A stretch of 64,000 bases of DNA from Dichetophora obliterata (GCA_963920525.1 OY986439.1:39808819-39872818); one strand, 5' to 3'; shown: positions 27,177 through 37,448, counted from the first letter of the stretch. The notes: a model not told the origin generated them from the sequence alone. Translations and numbers: made by a program.

Positions 27177-27530
27177 TAATTACCTAGGTAGCATTGGCAG
27201 TTGTTATGGAAAACATGTCTTGTCAAAAAATATACTCAAAAAGAGAGCGCTTTCAATCGGCCATTGTCAATAAGTGAACACATAACCAATGTTAAAAATG
27301 TTGAAGTGAAAAAAAGAACAACCTCAGCAGCTGCAGATGTATATCGGGAGCTTATATTTAATATGACCTATCTGCATTTTTCACGAACATGAGTTTTTTA
27401 TGGCAAAGAAATCGTTTACTCATCTGCCATCTATGAGATTTATATTAAGAAAAATAAAAAAAGAAAAGAGTTTAGCAAAGTTTTCCCCCTTAAATGTTTG
27501 TTTTATCTGCAATACAGTTTTTTTGTTTGT

Positions 27531-27563
27531 GTATATAAAGTGACTCATCCACACATTTTTTCA
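27531..27563 (+). promoter_or_regulatory. TATA box and initiator for the candidate micro-gene
   Basis: gtatataaag at 27531-27540 is a strong TATA box, followed about 27 nt later by TCAGA (27561), an insect-type initiator. The spacing fits a focused RNA polymerase II promoter, giving a 5' untranslated leader of about 45 nt before ATG 27607. Confidence 0.5.
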
Positions 27564-27606
27564 GAAATATTCAAGAAAATTTAAACAAATTTTGCGTTAC
27601 ACTACA

Positions 27607-27801
27607 ATGACAGGGCAAAATAGAGAAGGAATTGCATTGAAAAACATAGAAGTAGATTATGCATCAACGGAGGAAGATATTGGACAAATAACAGGTGCTT
27701 TTATAATTGAATGAAATTCTCTTAGAATATTAATAAATTTTAATGCAGATATGGAGGATAATGGGCCTTATCCGCAGAAGGAAGAGAAATCATGGCTCTA
27801 A
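27607..27801 (+). CDS. Candidate two-exon micro-gene, 46-residue acidic protein of unknown function
   Basis: Not recognised as any known family. Exon 1 (27607-27694) opens with MTGQNREGIALKNIEVDY. A 54-nt intron (27695-27748) starts GT and ends ttttaatgcag with an upstream branch-like ttaataa; the donor (GTGCTT) is weak. Exon 2 adds DMEDNGPYPQKEEKSWL and a TAA. No signal peptide or membrane segment. A well-spaced TATA/initiator pair lies upstream and AATAAA lies 118 nt after the stop, so all parts of a compact insect gene are present in order. A second frame in exon 2 is also open and strongly basic (GLIRRRKRNHGSNLH), but the splice phase does not reach it. It sits inside TIR-bounded element A, so it could be a transposon-borne gene, a captured exon pair, or chance. 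Confidence 0.35.
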
Positions 27802-27918
27802 TTTGCATATTGCTCCGCTGCCCATCAATCAGAAAAGTTCAGCCACTTCCAAGAATTGAAGTCTGTAATTTTATCAGAATATCAATATGTTTATGATAAT
27901 TTTGAAAAAAATATAAGC

Positions 27919-27924
27919 AATAAA
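27919..27924 (+). terminator. AATAAA polyadenylation signal after the micro-gene
   Basis: Canonical AATAAA 118 nt downstream of the candidate stop codon, followed by a T-rich stretch. In AT-rich DNA such hexamers are common, so support comes only from its position. Confidence 0.35.
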
Positions 27925-28150
27925 ATTTATTGACCAATATTCTGATCAATATTCTTACTGCTATGAGTATTTTGATATTTTTCTTTTGTTTTTGTTAATA
28001 TTGTTATCAACAAACTTTTCTAAAAATCTGATTAAAATCGTCAATGAATTCACGAAGAACTAAATTTAGCTATTGAGTAAAAAGATTTATCTATGGATTT
28101 CATTTAAGAAAAAATTAAATATTTGAAATACAAAACAACAATCTACACTT

Positions 28151-28696
28151 ACAGTTCTATTCTGGCAAAGTATCAATTGTTACCCAGTATTTTTATTATT
28201 TGTATGTGTTTGCTGTAATTTTGTGATTTTGAAAAAATTTACAGGTCTATTCTGGCAAAGTATCAATTGTTACCCAGTATTTTTATTATTTCTATGTAAT
28301 TGCTGTAATTTAGTGATCTCAAAACATAATTTTAAGCTTAAAAAACAAAATTTTTTTATGAAATTGTGACTATCTGAAAAGCAGGTGACAATTTCTATTA
28401 AAATTTATTATTTTTGAGCTTCAGATTTTTTTTAAATCACAAAATTACAGCAAACCCATTGAAATAATAAAAACACTGGGTAACAATTGATACTTTGCCA
28501 CAATTCACGTGTTAAAGATCAAAAAACAAAATTTTTGACTGAAATTGTGACTATCTGAAAATCAGGTGACAATTTCTATTAAAAATTATTATTTTTGAGC
28601 TTCAAGTTTTTTTTTTGAAATCACAAAATTACAGCAAACCCATAGAAATAATAAAAATACTGGGTAACAATTGATACTTTGCCAGAATAGACCTGA
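28151..28696. repeat. Composite inverted/direct repeat MITE
   Basis: A block of about 75 bp (tattctggcaaagtatcaat, then tgttacccagtattttt, ending in gctgtaattttgtgat) occurs twice in direct orientation at 28151 and 28241 (90-bp period). It occurs twice inverted, ending at 28500 and 28695. Between the inverted copies an inner block of about 110 bp (gaaattgtgactatctgaaa, caggtgacaatttctatt) is also duplicated. The structure is a foldback with both arms tandemly duplicated. No coding capacity. Confidence 0.85.
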
Positions 28697-29379
28697 TAAA
28701 CGAAAAGTACGTTATTTCACTATTTTTTTTTATGTCAATTCTTGTTTATGTTTTCTTGCCATTCTTTTAATAAAATATTCTGGTACTTTGATTGGTAAAT
28801 ATTTGTATTCTGAAAGATTTTAGGTCTCTGGACACTTACGACACGTAACGAAACGGCTGTAAAACAGCTTCGAAAAGGCAACGTAAGTTCAATGCACACT
28901 TAACGGAACGGCAACGTAAATTTTTATTAAACAAAACAATAAAAATAAATATAAATATAAAATAAAAAAAAAATTCCAATACGCAATTAGCTTTAATAGC
29001 TTTGCTATTAGATGAAGAAGATGTAGAAAATTAATAAAATCGCAGATTTTGAATTCGTCCTATGCTTTAAAAACGACATATCGATGGCGAATTTTTTACT
29101 TTGCATAATAAACGGTTGGAATCCATTGTATATTTTGTAATCAAAGCGAACGACAAGCCGGTCAGAATTCTTTGCAGCGATCATCACCGGCTTTGTCGTC
29201 GGTGTCAACAGTCGTTGTCGTTTCGTCGTCGCTCAGTGAGCATGTATACATAAGAACACATGGTAGTTATATTTTGTAGTTTTATGTCGTTTCGTTACGT
29301 GCCGCAAGTGGGCAGAGACCTTTAAACGGTTTTTTTGCTCTCCTGAAAAATTTTTTTTTTTTAGATAGGTCATTGAATA

Positions 29380-30301
29380 AAGGGTCCGCCAAATAAATTT
29401 TTTTTTTGAAAATTCTATAAAAAAAAAACTACTAAATATTTTCTCAAATTCCTTTTTTTATTTGAAAGTACAATCCTTCCGGTTAATAATGGAAAATAAT
29501 TCCATTCAAATGGCTGCCTCGGCTGGCCATGCAGTAGCCTACACGTTCGGTCCAATTTTTAAGCACATTATCGATTGTGTGCAGCTGTATTTCACCAATG
29601 GCTTCACGAATATTGTCCTTAAAAGCGTCAATTGTCTCTGGCTTGTCGGCGTAACACTTATCTTTGAGGGCACCCCACAAATAATAGTCCAACGGTGTCA
29701 AATCGTAGCTTCGAGGTGGCCAAACGACATCAGCTCTGCGGCTGATAATGTGATCTTCAAAAACAGGGCGCAAAACATCGAGTGTAGCTTTGGCTGTGTG
29801 GCACGTAGCGCCGTTCTGCTGAAACCACATGTTGCCAATATCCTCCTCTTCAATTTTTGTGAACAAAACTTCGTTCAACATGGCCCGATAACGATCGCCA
29901 TTGACTATGACGGCCACTCCTTGCTCATTTTCAAAGAAAAATGGCCCACTTATGCCTCTGGACCAAAATCCGCACCAAACAGTGACTCGTTTTGGGTGCA
30001 GCGGCTTTTCAATGTATGCGTGCGGGTTTTCTGTGCCCCAAATGCGACAATTTTGCTTGTTTACATACCCGTCAAGATCAAAATTAGCTTCATCTGAAAA
30101 GATGATTTTTTTGGCAAAATCGTCATCTTCTGCATCAAAGTAATGTCGCAATATTTTCCAGCGTTGTTCAAGCGTATACACAACTATGTTCGTTTAGCGG
30201 AAGGATAAAACTAATTATCTGTCAAATCGGACATGTGCTAAGTGTTACCATTCACGAAATAAGCACTAGTTGAAAAAAAAAACATTATAAGGCGGACCCT
30301 G
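29380..30301 (-). mobile_element. Internally deleted DD41D mariner (922 bp)
   Basis: TA lies at 29378-29379 and 30302-30303. Ends are AGGGTCCGCC at left and CAGGGTCCGCC (reverse complement) at right. Encodes a shortened transposase on the minus strand. Inserted within element A. Confidence 0.88.
29483..30181 (-). pseudogene. DD41D (rosa-type) mariner transposase, N-terminal domain deleted, second catalytic Asp lost
   Basis: DD41D transposases form a branch of the Tc1/mariner superfamily first known from Ceratitis rosa. The frame reads YTLEQRWKILRHYFD and then jumps to AEDDDFAKKIIFSDEANFDL. The roughly 100-residue helix-turn-helix DNA-binding region that normally lies between is missing in frame, leaving 232 codons. 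The first catalytic Asp (FSDEA) and the third (LTPLDYYLWG) remain, with 41 residues between the second and third positions. The second catalytic residue is Asn (WFQQNGATCHTA). The expected initiator codon before YTLEQ is GTG, not ATG. The downstream half is intact to GSHLNGIIFHY. The product could neither bind DNA in the usual way nor catalyse transfer. Confidence 0.92.
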
Positions 30302-30623
30302 TATAAGCTCTCGATATGTTCGATATAAAATAAATATTCATTAATGTTTTTTTGGTGTCTTTATGAGTTTGAGTGACTTAGCTTAAGCGGGAAACACTTT
30401 ACTTGCTTTATAATTTTAGTTTTCGACACATTTTTTGTAATGTTAGCTTACGACACTTGCTTTAATTTTAGCTTTCTTTGACTAACAGCTGTTTTTGACA
30501 GGCTTTGTTTCCCTTTGGAAGAGAAAATAAGCAGTTGTTAATGCTACCTGGATAATTCTGCCATCATTGGAATTATTATAACATTAGAATGTGTTTTTAT
30601 TATTTTTATAAATTTTTTAAATA

Positions 30624-30956
30624 TAGTGAAACCTTTGCTCGCGGACACCTTTCATAAGCGGACTCCTAGACACAAGCTTTTCGTTACATTTCTAAGCAAC
30701 CAACTATAAATACATTTTTTGAACTCAAGTAAATAAAGGTTTTTTTATAATTTTTGATACATAGAAGTGAATTTTGTAACATTTGAATAATTATTTTTGA
30801 ACCTTAATTTACGAAAAAATGTATTTATTTTTATTCGTTTTTGAATAAAAAAGTTAAATGTACATAATTTTTTTGATCCCTCCCATAAACGGACAACACC
30901 CACAGCCGGACAAAAATACAACAACCATCAGTGTCTGGTTATAGGAGGTTTCACTG
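30624..30956. mobile_element. pogo/Tigger-like MITE (333 bp)
   Basis: TA lies at 30622-30623 and 30957-30958. Left end TAGTGAAACCTTTGCTCG; right end reverse-complemented CAGTGAAACCTCCTATAACC. CAGTGRAACCTC followed by seemingly repeated cGGACA words is the signature of pogo-group ends. Non-coding. Confidence 0.75.
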
Positions 30957-31092
30957 TAGTTTCTAAAATAAAAGTAGTAATATTTTAGTGTACGAACACG
31001 TACGCACGACTCTGCTTTTCTGAAGCACGGGAACGCTTTATCTCTCTTTTACTCTGCTATAGTGTTTCTCATTATTTCTGTTGCGGTGTCGG

Positions 31093-31504
31093 CAGTGTTG
31101 TTAGGGGATTTATCACTAGATTTAGGAGTTATTTAACTTTGTTGAGGGATTTTAGCGGTTTTTTGTGAGATATAATGTTTTTAGGGGTATTGGAAAAATT
31201 GACTTTTGGAAAAAAGTTTCCCTATTTTTCCTTAAAATTATGCTAAAAATTTAAGAAAAGAAGATATTTGGCTAATAATAAAAACTGATAATAAAAACAG
31301 CTATATTGGCAGCACTTCAAATAAATTACCAATCATTTTCCACTTCACTTCAAACTTGCTTCGCGCTGTACTTGCAATTGATTGATTCCGTGTAAAAACT
31401 AAAGCCAATTTTAAAAAAAACAAAACTAAAAATTTTTAGGGAAATTTTAGGGGGATTTGAAATCCAATCTAGAGGTAAATGGTGGAAGGCGCCTAGCAAC
31501 ACTG
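31093..31504. mobile_element. hAT-like MITE with perfect 8-bp target duplication (412 bp)
   Basis: ggtgtcgg flanks both sides (31085-31092 and 31505-31512). Ends are CAGTGTTGTTAGGGGA and, reverse-complemented, CAGTGTTGCTAGGCGCC. An 8-bp duplication with CAGTG ends fits the hAT superfamily. No transposase. Confidence 0.85.
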
Positions 31505-31532
31505 GGTGTCGGGTAGCTTTACACATTTAAAC

Positions 31533-33205
31533 CAGTGTGGACACTTTTAAATACCCAAATTCCTCAACAATTCCTCAAATTTTAATGAAATTCCTCAAAA
31601 TTTTTTTTTAAAACGTTATTTTATTTATCAAGTAAACATAAACAAATATATTTTTTCCAACATATTTTCTATCTTATTGTATATCTATATTAATCCTTTG
31701 AGGACGACAAGCAAACCGCAGTAAATTTTAACATTTTTTTGTGGAATTGTCATCACCGATATATTTCTATACAAAAGTGAATTTGAAATTTGAAATTTTT
31801 AAAATTTTTTTACTTTAAGTATTGAGAAAATCCGAAAAAACAAATCCGGAAAATTGATTTTTTACTTTGTTGGAGTAGCTTCATAGAGGTTTTGACATTA
31901 TTTGGATGAGAAAATACATCCGCTCGTATTTGAAAATCGTTTGTGGTTTTCATGCCTATGGAAAAAAAATATGTATTGACTTCCTACTTTTTTTTCTCTT
32001 AGAAATAAAATAATTTCGAATAATGGCACATTAAAAGCCGTATTGATTTCTCATCCTTTAAGCCTAACTTTATGAAAATATCTCCAAAAATGTGCTCACA
32101 CAACATAAAAATGTAAATGGGTTATTTTTCACCCACTCAACGTCAAAGGGTTAAAACGCTTTATGAGTTCCTTAAAAAAATTTTAAGACTTTTTAGTTTT
32201 AACGTATGTTTTTGTTAAAAAATTTTAGTTACAAGCATTAATTATGAAACTTTATTTATCCAATTCAATTCAAACATGTTTTTATTTGATTCAAATAGAT
32301 CATCAAAATTTTTATTTATTCATTCTTTAGTAAAAATAAAAGCTTATAATAAATAATAAAACTGTTTTTGTATCGAGTCGGTTTGTCCAACTAGTGATAT
32401 AATTTACCAAATACTCGCTAAACTAATGCATTAGAAAAAAAAAGAATAGTAATGATATTACTTTTTCTTAATTTGAAAACAAATATGTCTACTAAATTTT
32501 TTATATTAAAAACTCGTTTTTAATACGACTCTGAATCTAAAAACTAATCGAAGTAAAAATAATCTCCACTCATTATCGAGATCTTAAACAGCCAAATTTG
32601 ATTGAGTTTATGTGCTCGTTTTTGCTGGATTTTACTTTTAGGAGTGCTCTAAAATATCTCTAACCCAATTAAGACAATGATGTAATATGGCATCACTAAG
32701 TCGGATTTCGCAAAACTAAGGGTATCACATAAAAATTAGTCAAAATAAAAATATGGTCAAAATTAACCAATGTGTTAAAATTTTTTTTTTGTTAATTTAA
32801 AGAGTTAATCGATAATTGCTACAATAGAAATAAAAGTCAATGCATACCTTTGCTTCCGATGCAGACTGCAACCATGCATCCTTTTCCTTGTATTTATTTA
32901 CGTTTAAACTGATTTTAGCTAAAACCATACGCCAATTGCTAAGTTCGTTTGCACTTGTATCAATTTTTTTATAGTGATGGGGAAACGCAATCGGAAAGTT
33001 CAGTGTTCAGTTTATTTTAAAGGTATGTTTCTACCAACCAGAAAAATCGTGCTGCCAAAGTTTTTTTTTTGTATATATATTAAAAAATAATTCTAAAAAT
33101 ATTCAAATTCCTTAAAATTCCTCAAAATATAATTCCTCAAAAATTACTCACAGCCACTTTAAATTCCTCACGTTTTGAGGAATTACTCACAAAGTGGCAA
33201 CACTG
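31533..33205. mobile_element. hAT-like non-autonomous element (1673 bp) with nested TTAA MITE
   Basis: The 8-bp flanks atttaaac (31525-31532) and atttatac (33206-33213) match at 7 of 8. Ends are CAGTGTGGACACTTTT and, reverse-complemented, CAGTGTTGCCACTTTGTG. Both ends are followed by repeated attcctcaa/ttgaggaat words. A TTAA-flanked MITE sits inside at 31694-32150. No transposase. It lies 20 bp from the previous hAT-like element's target duplication. Confidence 0.75.
31694..32150. mobile_element. TTAA-flanked piggyBac-like MITE nested in hAT-like element
   Basis: TTAA lies at 31690-31693 and 32151-32154. Left end TCCTTTGAGGACGAC; right end reverse-complemented CCCTTTGACGTTGAGTGG. Non-coding, 457 bp. 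Confidence 0.6.
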
Positions 33206-33213
33206 ATTTATAC

Positions 33214-34392
33214 TCTCCCATATTGAGTATGTATTCATGAGCGCTTTAAGGAGCACTTTGAAAACAACCCAGCTGCGAGACCTTCATCACCTGTACACAA
33301 TTCTGAATTAAAATTGTTTAGGATTGGCCACAAAACCACTGATGACATTTACCTTACACAGTGAACCGCTTTTTGCAAAAATCTTATAAGACTTTAGGTG
33401 ATTTTTTTTTGTTCTGAATTATATTGCAAAATCTACTAATGTGTAGTGGACGGACTGTCAAAAGCAAACATACCCACAGACGGATATCGTTGAATACAGG
33501 TAAACAAAAGGACATGTAAAAATGCAGACGAATAGATAAAAAACAAAGGGTTTAAGCTAGAACAAAAACTGGCATATGAATTTATATTTTAAAACATGAT
33601 TTTAGAAAATTATAAAACTTAAAAAAAAATTTTTTTCGTGTTGAATATAACAAAATTAAAACATTGTTCTTTATATGAACCAAAAATAAATTCCTGGGGA
33701 AAATATTATCGGGATATGCAATAGTATATCTATATCTTTACTTTTATATAAAAGGAGACTCACGAAAATTTAAGCCAGACAAGCTCAGTAACGACTGAAC
33801 CGATTATTTTTTGAAAATTATCTATATTAATTCTTTGATTACAATTTGAAAATTTTGATAATTTTTTGTTTATTCAATTCCTATGATAATTTGCAGTGTC
33901 ATAGCTTCCTAAGTTTTTCGAAAAGTCCATTCTTTAATTATTACAAAATTCACGTATTTTATTTAAAGCTTACATTCAACAAGCAGCACAATACAACAGC
34001 AAACAAAGGTTTCCTCTCTTTATCGAGAGAGCTTTTCACAATACAACACGGACACCATGTTGTGTAATTGCTTTCAGTAAGATTCTTACTGTCATACAGT
34101 GTTGATTAATTTTCTTTAACGCCTTTTCTACACGTCAATTTTTCTTGCCAGTAAGTCGAAAATGCAAAAAAAAAAATAAGAGCACAGCAACAAAGAAAGA
34201 ACAGCACAGAAAAAAATTTACCTGTACCGCAGACTTTCTGGCAAGAAAACTTTCCGTGAGGAGAAGGGGTATTTGCAAATGTTTTAAAGGGAAATGCCAG
34301 AATTGAATAATAAGCATATGTTATTAATAAGTTATGTTTGCAGCCCTGCCAGCTAGCTTCTCCCGACTTGAGATTGTGTTAGTCTATCTATC
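33214..34392. other. AT-rich DNA with a Helitron-like 5' fragment
   Basis: No gene recognised. A Helitron-like start at 33727 is listed separately. Confidence 0.45.
33727..33860 (+). repeat. Helitron-like 5' end fragment
   Basis: tctatatctttacttttat, then ggagactcacgaaaat and gacaagctcagtaacgactgaaccgatt. TC starts followed by an ACTGAACCGATT word about 60-80 nt inside are characteristic of insect Helitron 5' ends. No matching CTAG 3' end assigned. Confidence 0.4.
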
Positions 34393-34394
34393 TA

Positions 34395-35200
34395 CCCAGT
34401 GGGCATTTTCGTGAGTGCAACGCAAAAAAAAAAGTTATGCTAGCACTGCATTAATGAGTACTTCTGTAAGGCCTACCATTTGAAGGTCCTTATTCTTTTC
34501 ATTTTATTTTATATGAAAAAATTTACAAAAAAATTTTTAAATGCACAGAACAGTTTGTAAAAAAATGTAGTTTTAAAAAAAAAAATTTTTTGTCCGAGGT
34601 GGGTATCGAACCCAGGCTCCCGAAAGCGAACTTTCATTTGTATTGAAATTTGTATATTATCATTTGTATAATCATTTGTATATTATATTATATGAAAATA
34701 TTTATATGGAAAAACTCAGTCTTTTCTTATATTTTTGCATGAAGAAAATTTATAAAAAAATTCCAAAAAAATTTTAAATACACAGAATTTAGATTTAAAA
34801 AAAACAAAAAAAAATTGTTTTTTGTCCGAGTTGGGTATCGAACCCGGGCTCCCGAAAACGAACTTTCATTTGTATTGATGCAAAAGTAGCAAGTGATTAT
34901 TGACAATCACGGTAGTCGAGTATGTAAGATGTCGGACCGCCGATTGAGAAGTCCATGGTTCAAATCTCAGATTGCTAGTCGGTTTTTATTTGAAGTTGAT
35001 ATTTTTATTGCTTTTCCTTCTAACGTGACTTCTCGAAAGATTGCTTCTGGCAGGTTTCTTTTGAGCAAGGAGAGCGGAAGGTCTGACAAATTTTTCCATT
35101 TCATATAAAAAAGCAAGTGTAATTGTAGTGTAATATGAGTGCGGCAGTACTCTAAAATCCATACGAAGCCCTGCTAGCAGCGCTGCCAATGCCTACTGGG
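34395..35200. mobile_element. TA-flanked element B, ends like CCCARGTAGCATT (806 bp), with tRNA-like segments
   Basis: TA lies at 34393-34394 and 35201-35202 inside a tatcta-rich tract. Left end CCCAGTGGGCATTTTCG; right end reverse-complemented CCCAGTAGGCATTGGCAG. Subterminal blocks also pair (gctagca...gagtact). The interior has a tandemly duplicated segment of about 235 bp (starting near 34500 and 34735). Each copy holds a minus-strand B-box-like motif (34602-34612, 34834-34844). A plus-strand tRNA-like stretch lies at 34905-34987. Confidence 0.7.
34905..34987 (+). repeat. tRNA-like sequence (SINE head or tRNA pseudogene)
   Basis: A-box-like tagtcgagtatg (34913-34924) and B-box-like ggttcaaatct (34957-34967) are spaced as in a tRNA. 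gacaatc and gattg could form an acceptor-like stem, and a T5 run follows. The B box has A for the invariant G of GGTTCGA, and no clean cloverleaf can be drawn, so it is not a functional tRNA gene. Confidence 0.45.
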
Positions 35201-35202
35201 TA

Positions 35203-37033
35203 TCTATCTATCTATACTATTAAAAGTGTTTTGACACTGCACAAATGTTTGAAAATCACGCGACAACCACTGAACCAATTTAGACGATATAGGTACCAAA
35301 CGATTTGTTATTTCAACTTAACCGTGAAAGGTTATTGATATTTTGCCACTGCTACTTTTCATGTCTATTTTATGCTAAAAATGCTATATTTCAGATGGTT
35401 TTGGTAGTACAAGACTAAAATTTGATAATTTTATTTGTATGGTTACTTTCGGCAGCTGTACTAAAAATGGGTTTCCACCGCCCAAAAATCATTGAAAATG
35501 CTATATTTCAAACGGTTTTGGTCTTATAACACTACGTTTAAGTTGGGCCAAATGACTTATTTGTGATCAGTTATTCAAAAGTGCTTACATTATTTTTTTT
35601 GCGAAAGTATCGTTTGGCAACTGATTCTTTGTTTTTTTTCTGGTTGATATTGATGATGATACACGTGTGCAAAATGATTTGTTGTTTGACATTTTCCTTT
35701 GTTTTTAGTGTGTTCGGTGTTTTTCCATACATCTCCATTGAATGTGTTCGAAATAGTTTGTAATAAGTTTTAAGAACGTGAATTCAATGAATTTCATTCA
35801 ATTGTTTTAAATGAGTTGAGTTGCAAATGAGAATTTGTATGGGAAATTAAATGACTTCGTTTCTCATTTAGCAGAATGGGCTGAAATGAGTTATTTGATC
35901 CAATGTTAACGTAGCTTACGACTAAAGTTTGATAAAGTAAATTGCAATATTTAAAATTTTTTTCACAGAAATGATTTTTTCAGCTACAGAACATTGTAAA
36001 AAATATTATAACATTTCAAAAATAAAATTTTAAATAAAAAAGAATAGGGTGTGGTAGCCTCTGATTTTGAATAAAAGAAACTCTTTATTAAATTTTTTTG
36101 TCAAAATTAGGCAATTTATGCGGATAAATGATATATGCTATGAAAAAGTGGGAAAAATGGAAATAAAAAATATGCAAAAAAATAACTTTTGGCCTATTTT
36201 TTGAGCACAAATTGAATATTTTAAATGTTTTCGGAAAATAATATAAAACATTGAATTGGTGACGTAACGTTAAATCTTTTCTCATTTCTCAAAACTCACT
36301 TAATTGACCTTTCAGACAAAGGAAATTTAATGACTATCGATTTGAAAGTGACCGGAATGTTTGCTTGTAGATTGAAAAATTAAATTTCAACTGGTTTTTT
36401 CTCATTCTTATTCTAAAGAAAATGTGTTGTATTGAGAAAATCTGTAGTTTTCAATATATCGGAAAAATTTTGATGTTATAATAACGGAAATAGTTGCTAG
36501 AAACACGTACAAAAATATTTTCGAAAATTTTTTCGTTATTTTTATTAAATTATTTATAACGTGTTTTTTGTAACGTAAACCTTTGTTTTTATTAATTAAC
36601 GACTTTTCATATAAAAATGCGTTCTACTGAGAAAATTTATAGTTTTCGAGATATACACCCCGAGATATAAACTTAAATAGAATATATTCATCTTCAGAAT
36701 CTAAGTTGAAAAATTTAAATTTTTTAATTACAAATTTAAAAAATTTTTTACCAAAAATTTTTATAATACTGTTATGCTGGACTTACTAAAAATTCAAAAA
36801 ACAGAAAAAGCGAAGCAACTTTATGCAACCATAACAGTTACTGTTTAAAGACGGTAATTCAAATAAAATAAATAATTTTTAGTATTTGTACCATTTTTTA
36901 ATTATTAAACAAACACAAATATTTTTATTTTTTGCATTTAATTAAAACAAAATACTTTAATTTTTAATACCATTAATTTTTACATGGTATTTAATTTTTT
37001 TTTATCGCAAGCGAAGCAGCGGGTATTTGCTAG
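35203..37033 (+). mobile_element. Non-autonomous Helitron (about 1.83 kb)
   Basis: The 5' end starts TC (tctatctatctatactatta) followed by cgcgacaaccactgaaccaa. The 3' end reads cgcaagcgaagcagcgggta then tttgCTAG, with T following, matching the hairpin-plus-CTRR terminus of insect Helitrons. No Rep/helicase open frame. Element B lies directly against the 5' end within the tatcta tract. Confidence 0.72.
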
Positions 37034-37448
37034 TATTCAAATAAATAAGTTAGTTGTTGGTAAAAAGTATGATGCTAAAAAATATTCCTTTTATAGTAAA
37101 AAAAATATAGCTTAGTAATGAAAGTATTGCTACTTTCAAAATTGCATGGAAATTTAACAGCCTAGTAAACAGAGTATTTGCAACAAAAAAAAAAAACTAA
37201 AAAATAGACCTTCAATATAGAGTGATAAAAAAGAACGGGGTGATTTCGATTATGAAAAAAGCCATCGTTTGCATTGCAGTTGCATATATGGTTGCTAAAA
37301 TTTTTTATTTTTTCTTGTGAATAGAATCCCGGATTTAGAATTGCTAGTCCCGGAATCCCGGGATTTCGGGATTATGGATCGTAAGCCTTAGTGAGCACCC
37401 ATAGTACTTTAAATTTTTTAAACCTTTATAAATTTAAATTAATTAAGT
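37034..37448. other. AT-rich DNA, nothing recognised
   Basis: Includes the short direct repeat cccggaatcccgggatt near 37350. No gene seen. Confidence 0.4.

Larger units (their letters stand above)
27183..30552 (+). mobile_element. TA-flanked element A, ends like CCCARGTAGCATT, with nested insertions
   Basis: TA lies at 27181-27182 and 30553-30554. Left end CCTAGGTAGCATTGGCAG; right end reverse-complemented TCCAGGTAGCATTAACA. Subtracting the nested DD41D mariner (29380-30301) and the inverted-repeat MITE (28151-28696) leaves about 1.9 kb, close to the 1.89 kb of the related element at 41613. No transposase is recognised. A candidate spliced micro-gene lies 350 bp inside the left end. Only about 13-18 bp of terminal homology supports the outer boundaries. 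Confidence 0.5.

Noticed and set aside
28151..28696. CRISPR-like array
   Set aside because: Four 75-bp blocks in two orientations form a foldback; the DNA is eukaryotic.
29462..30097. 211-codon plus-strand open frame
   Set aside because: Antisense shadow of the DD41D transposase, whose motifs are all on the minus strand.
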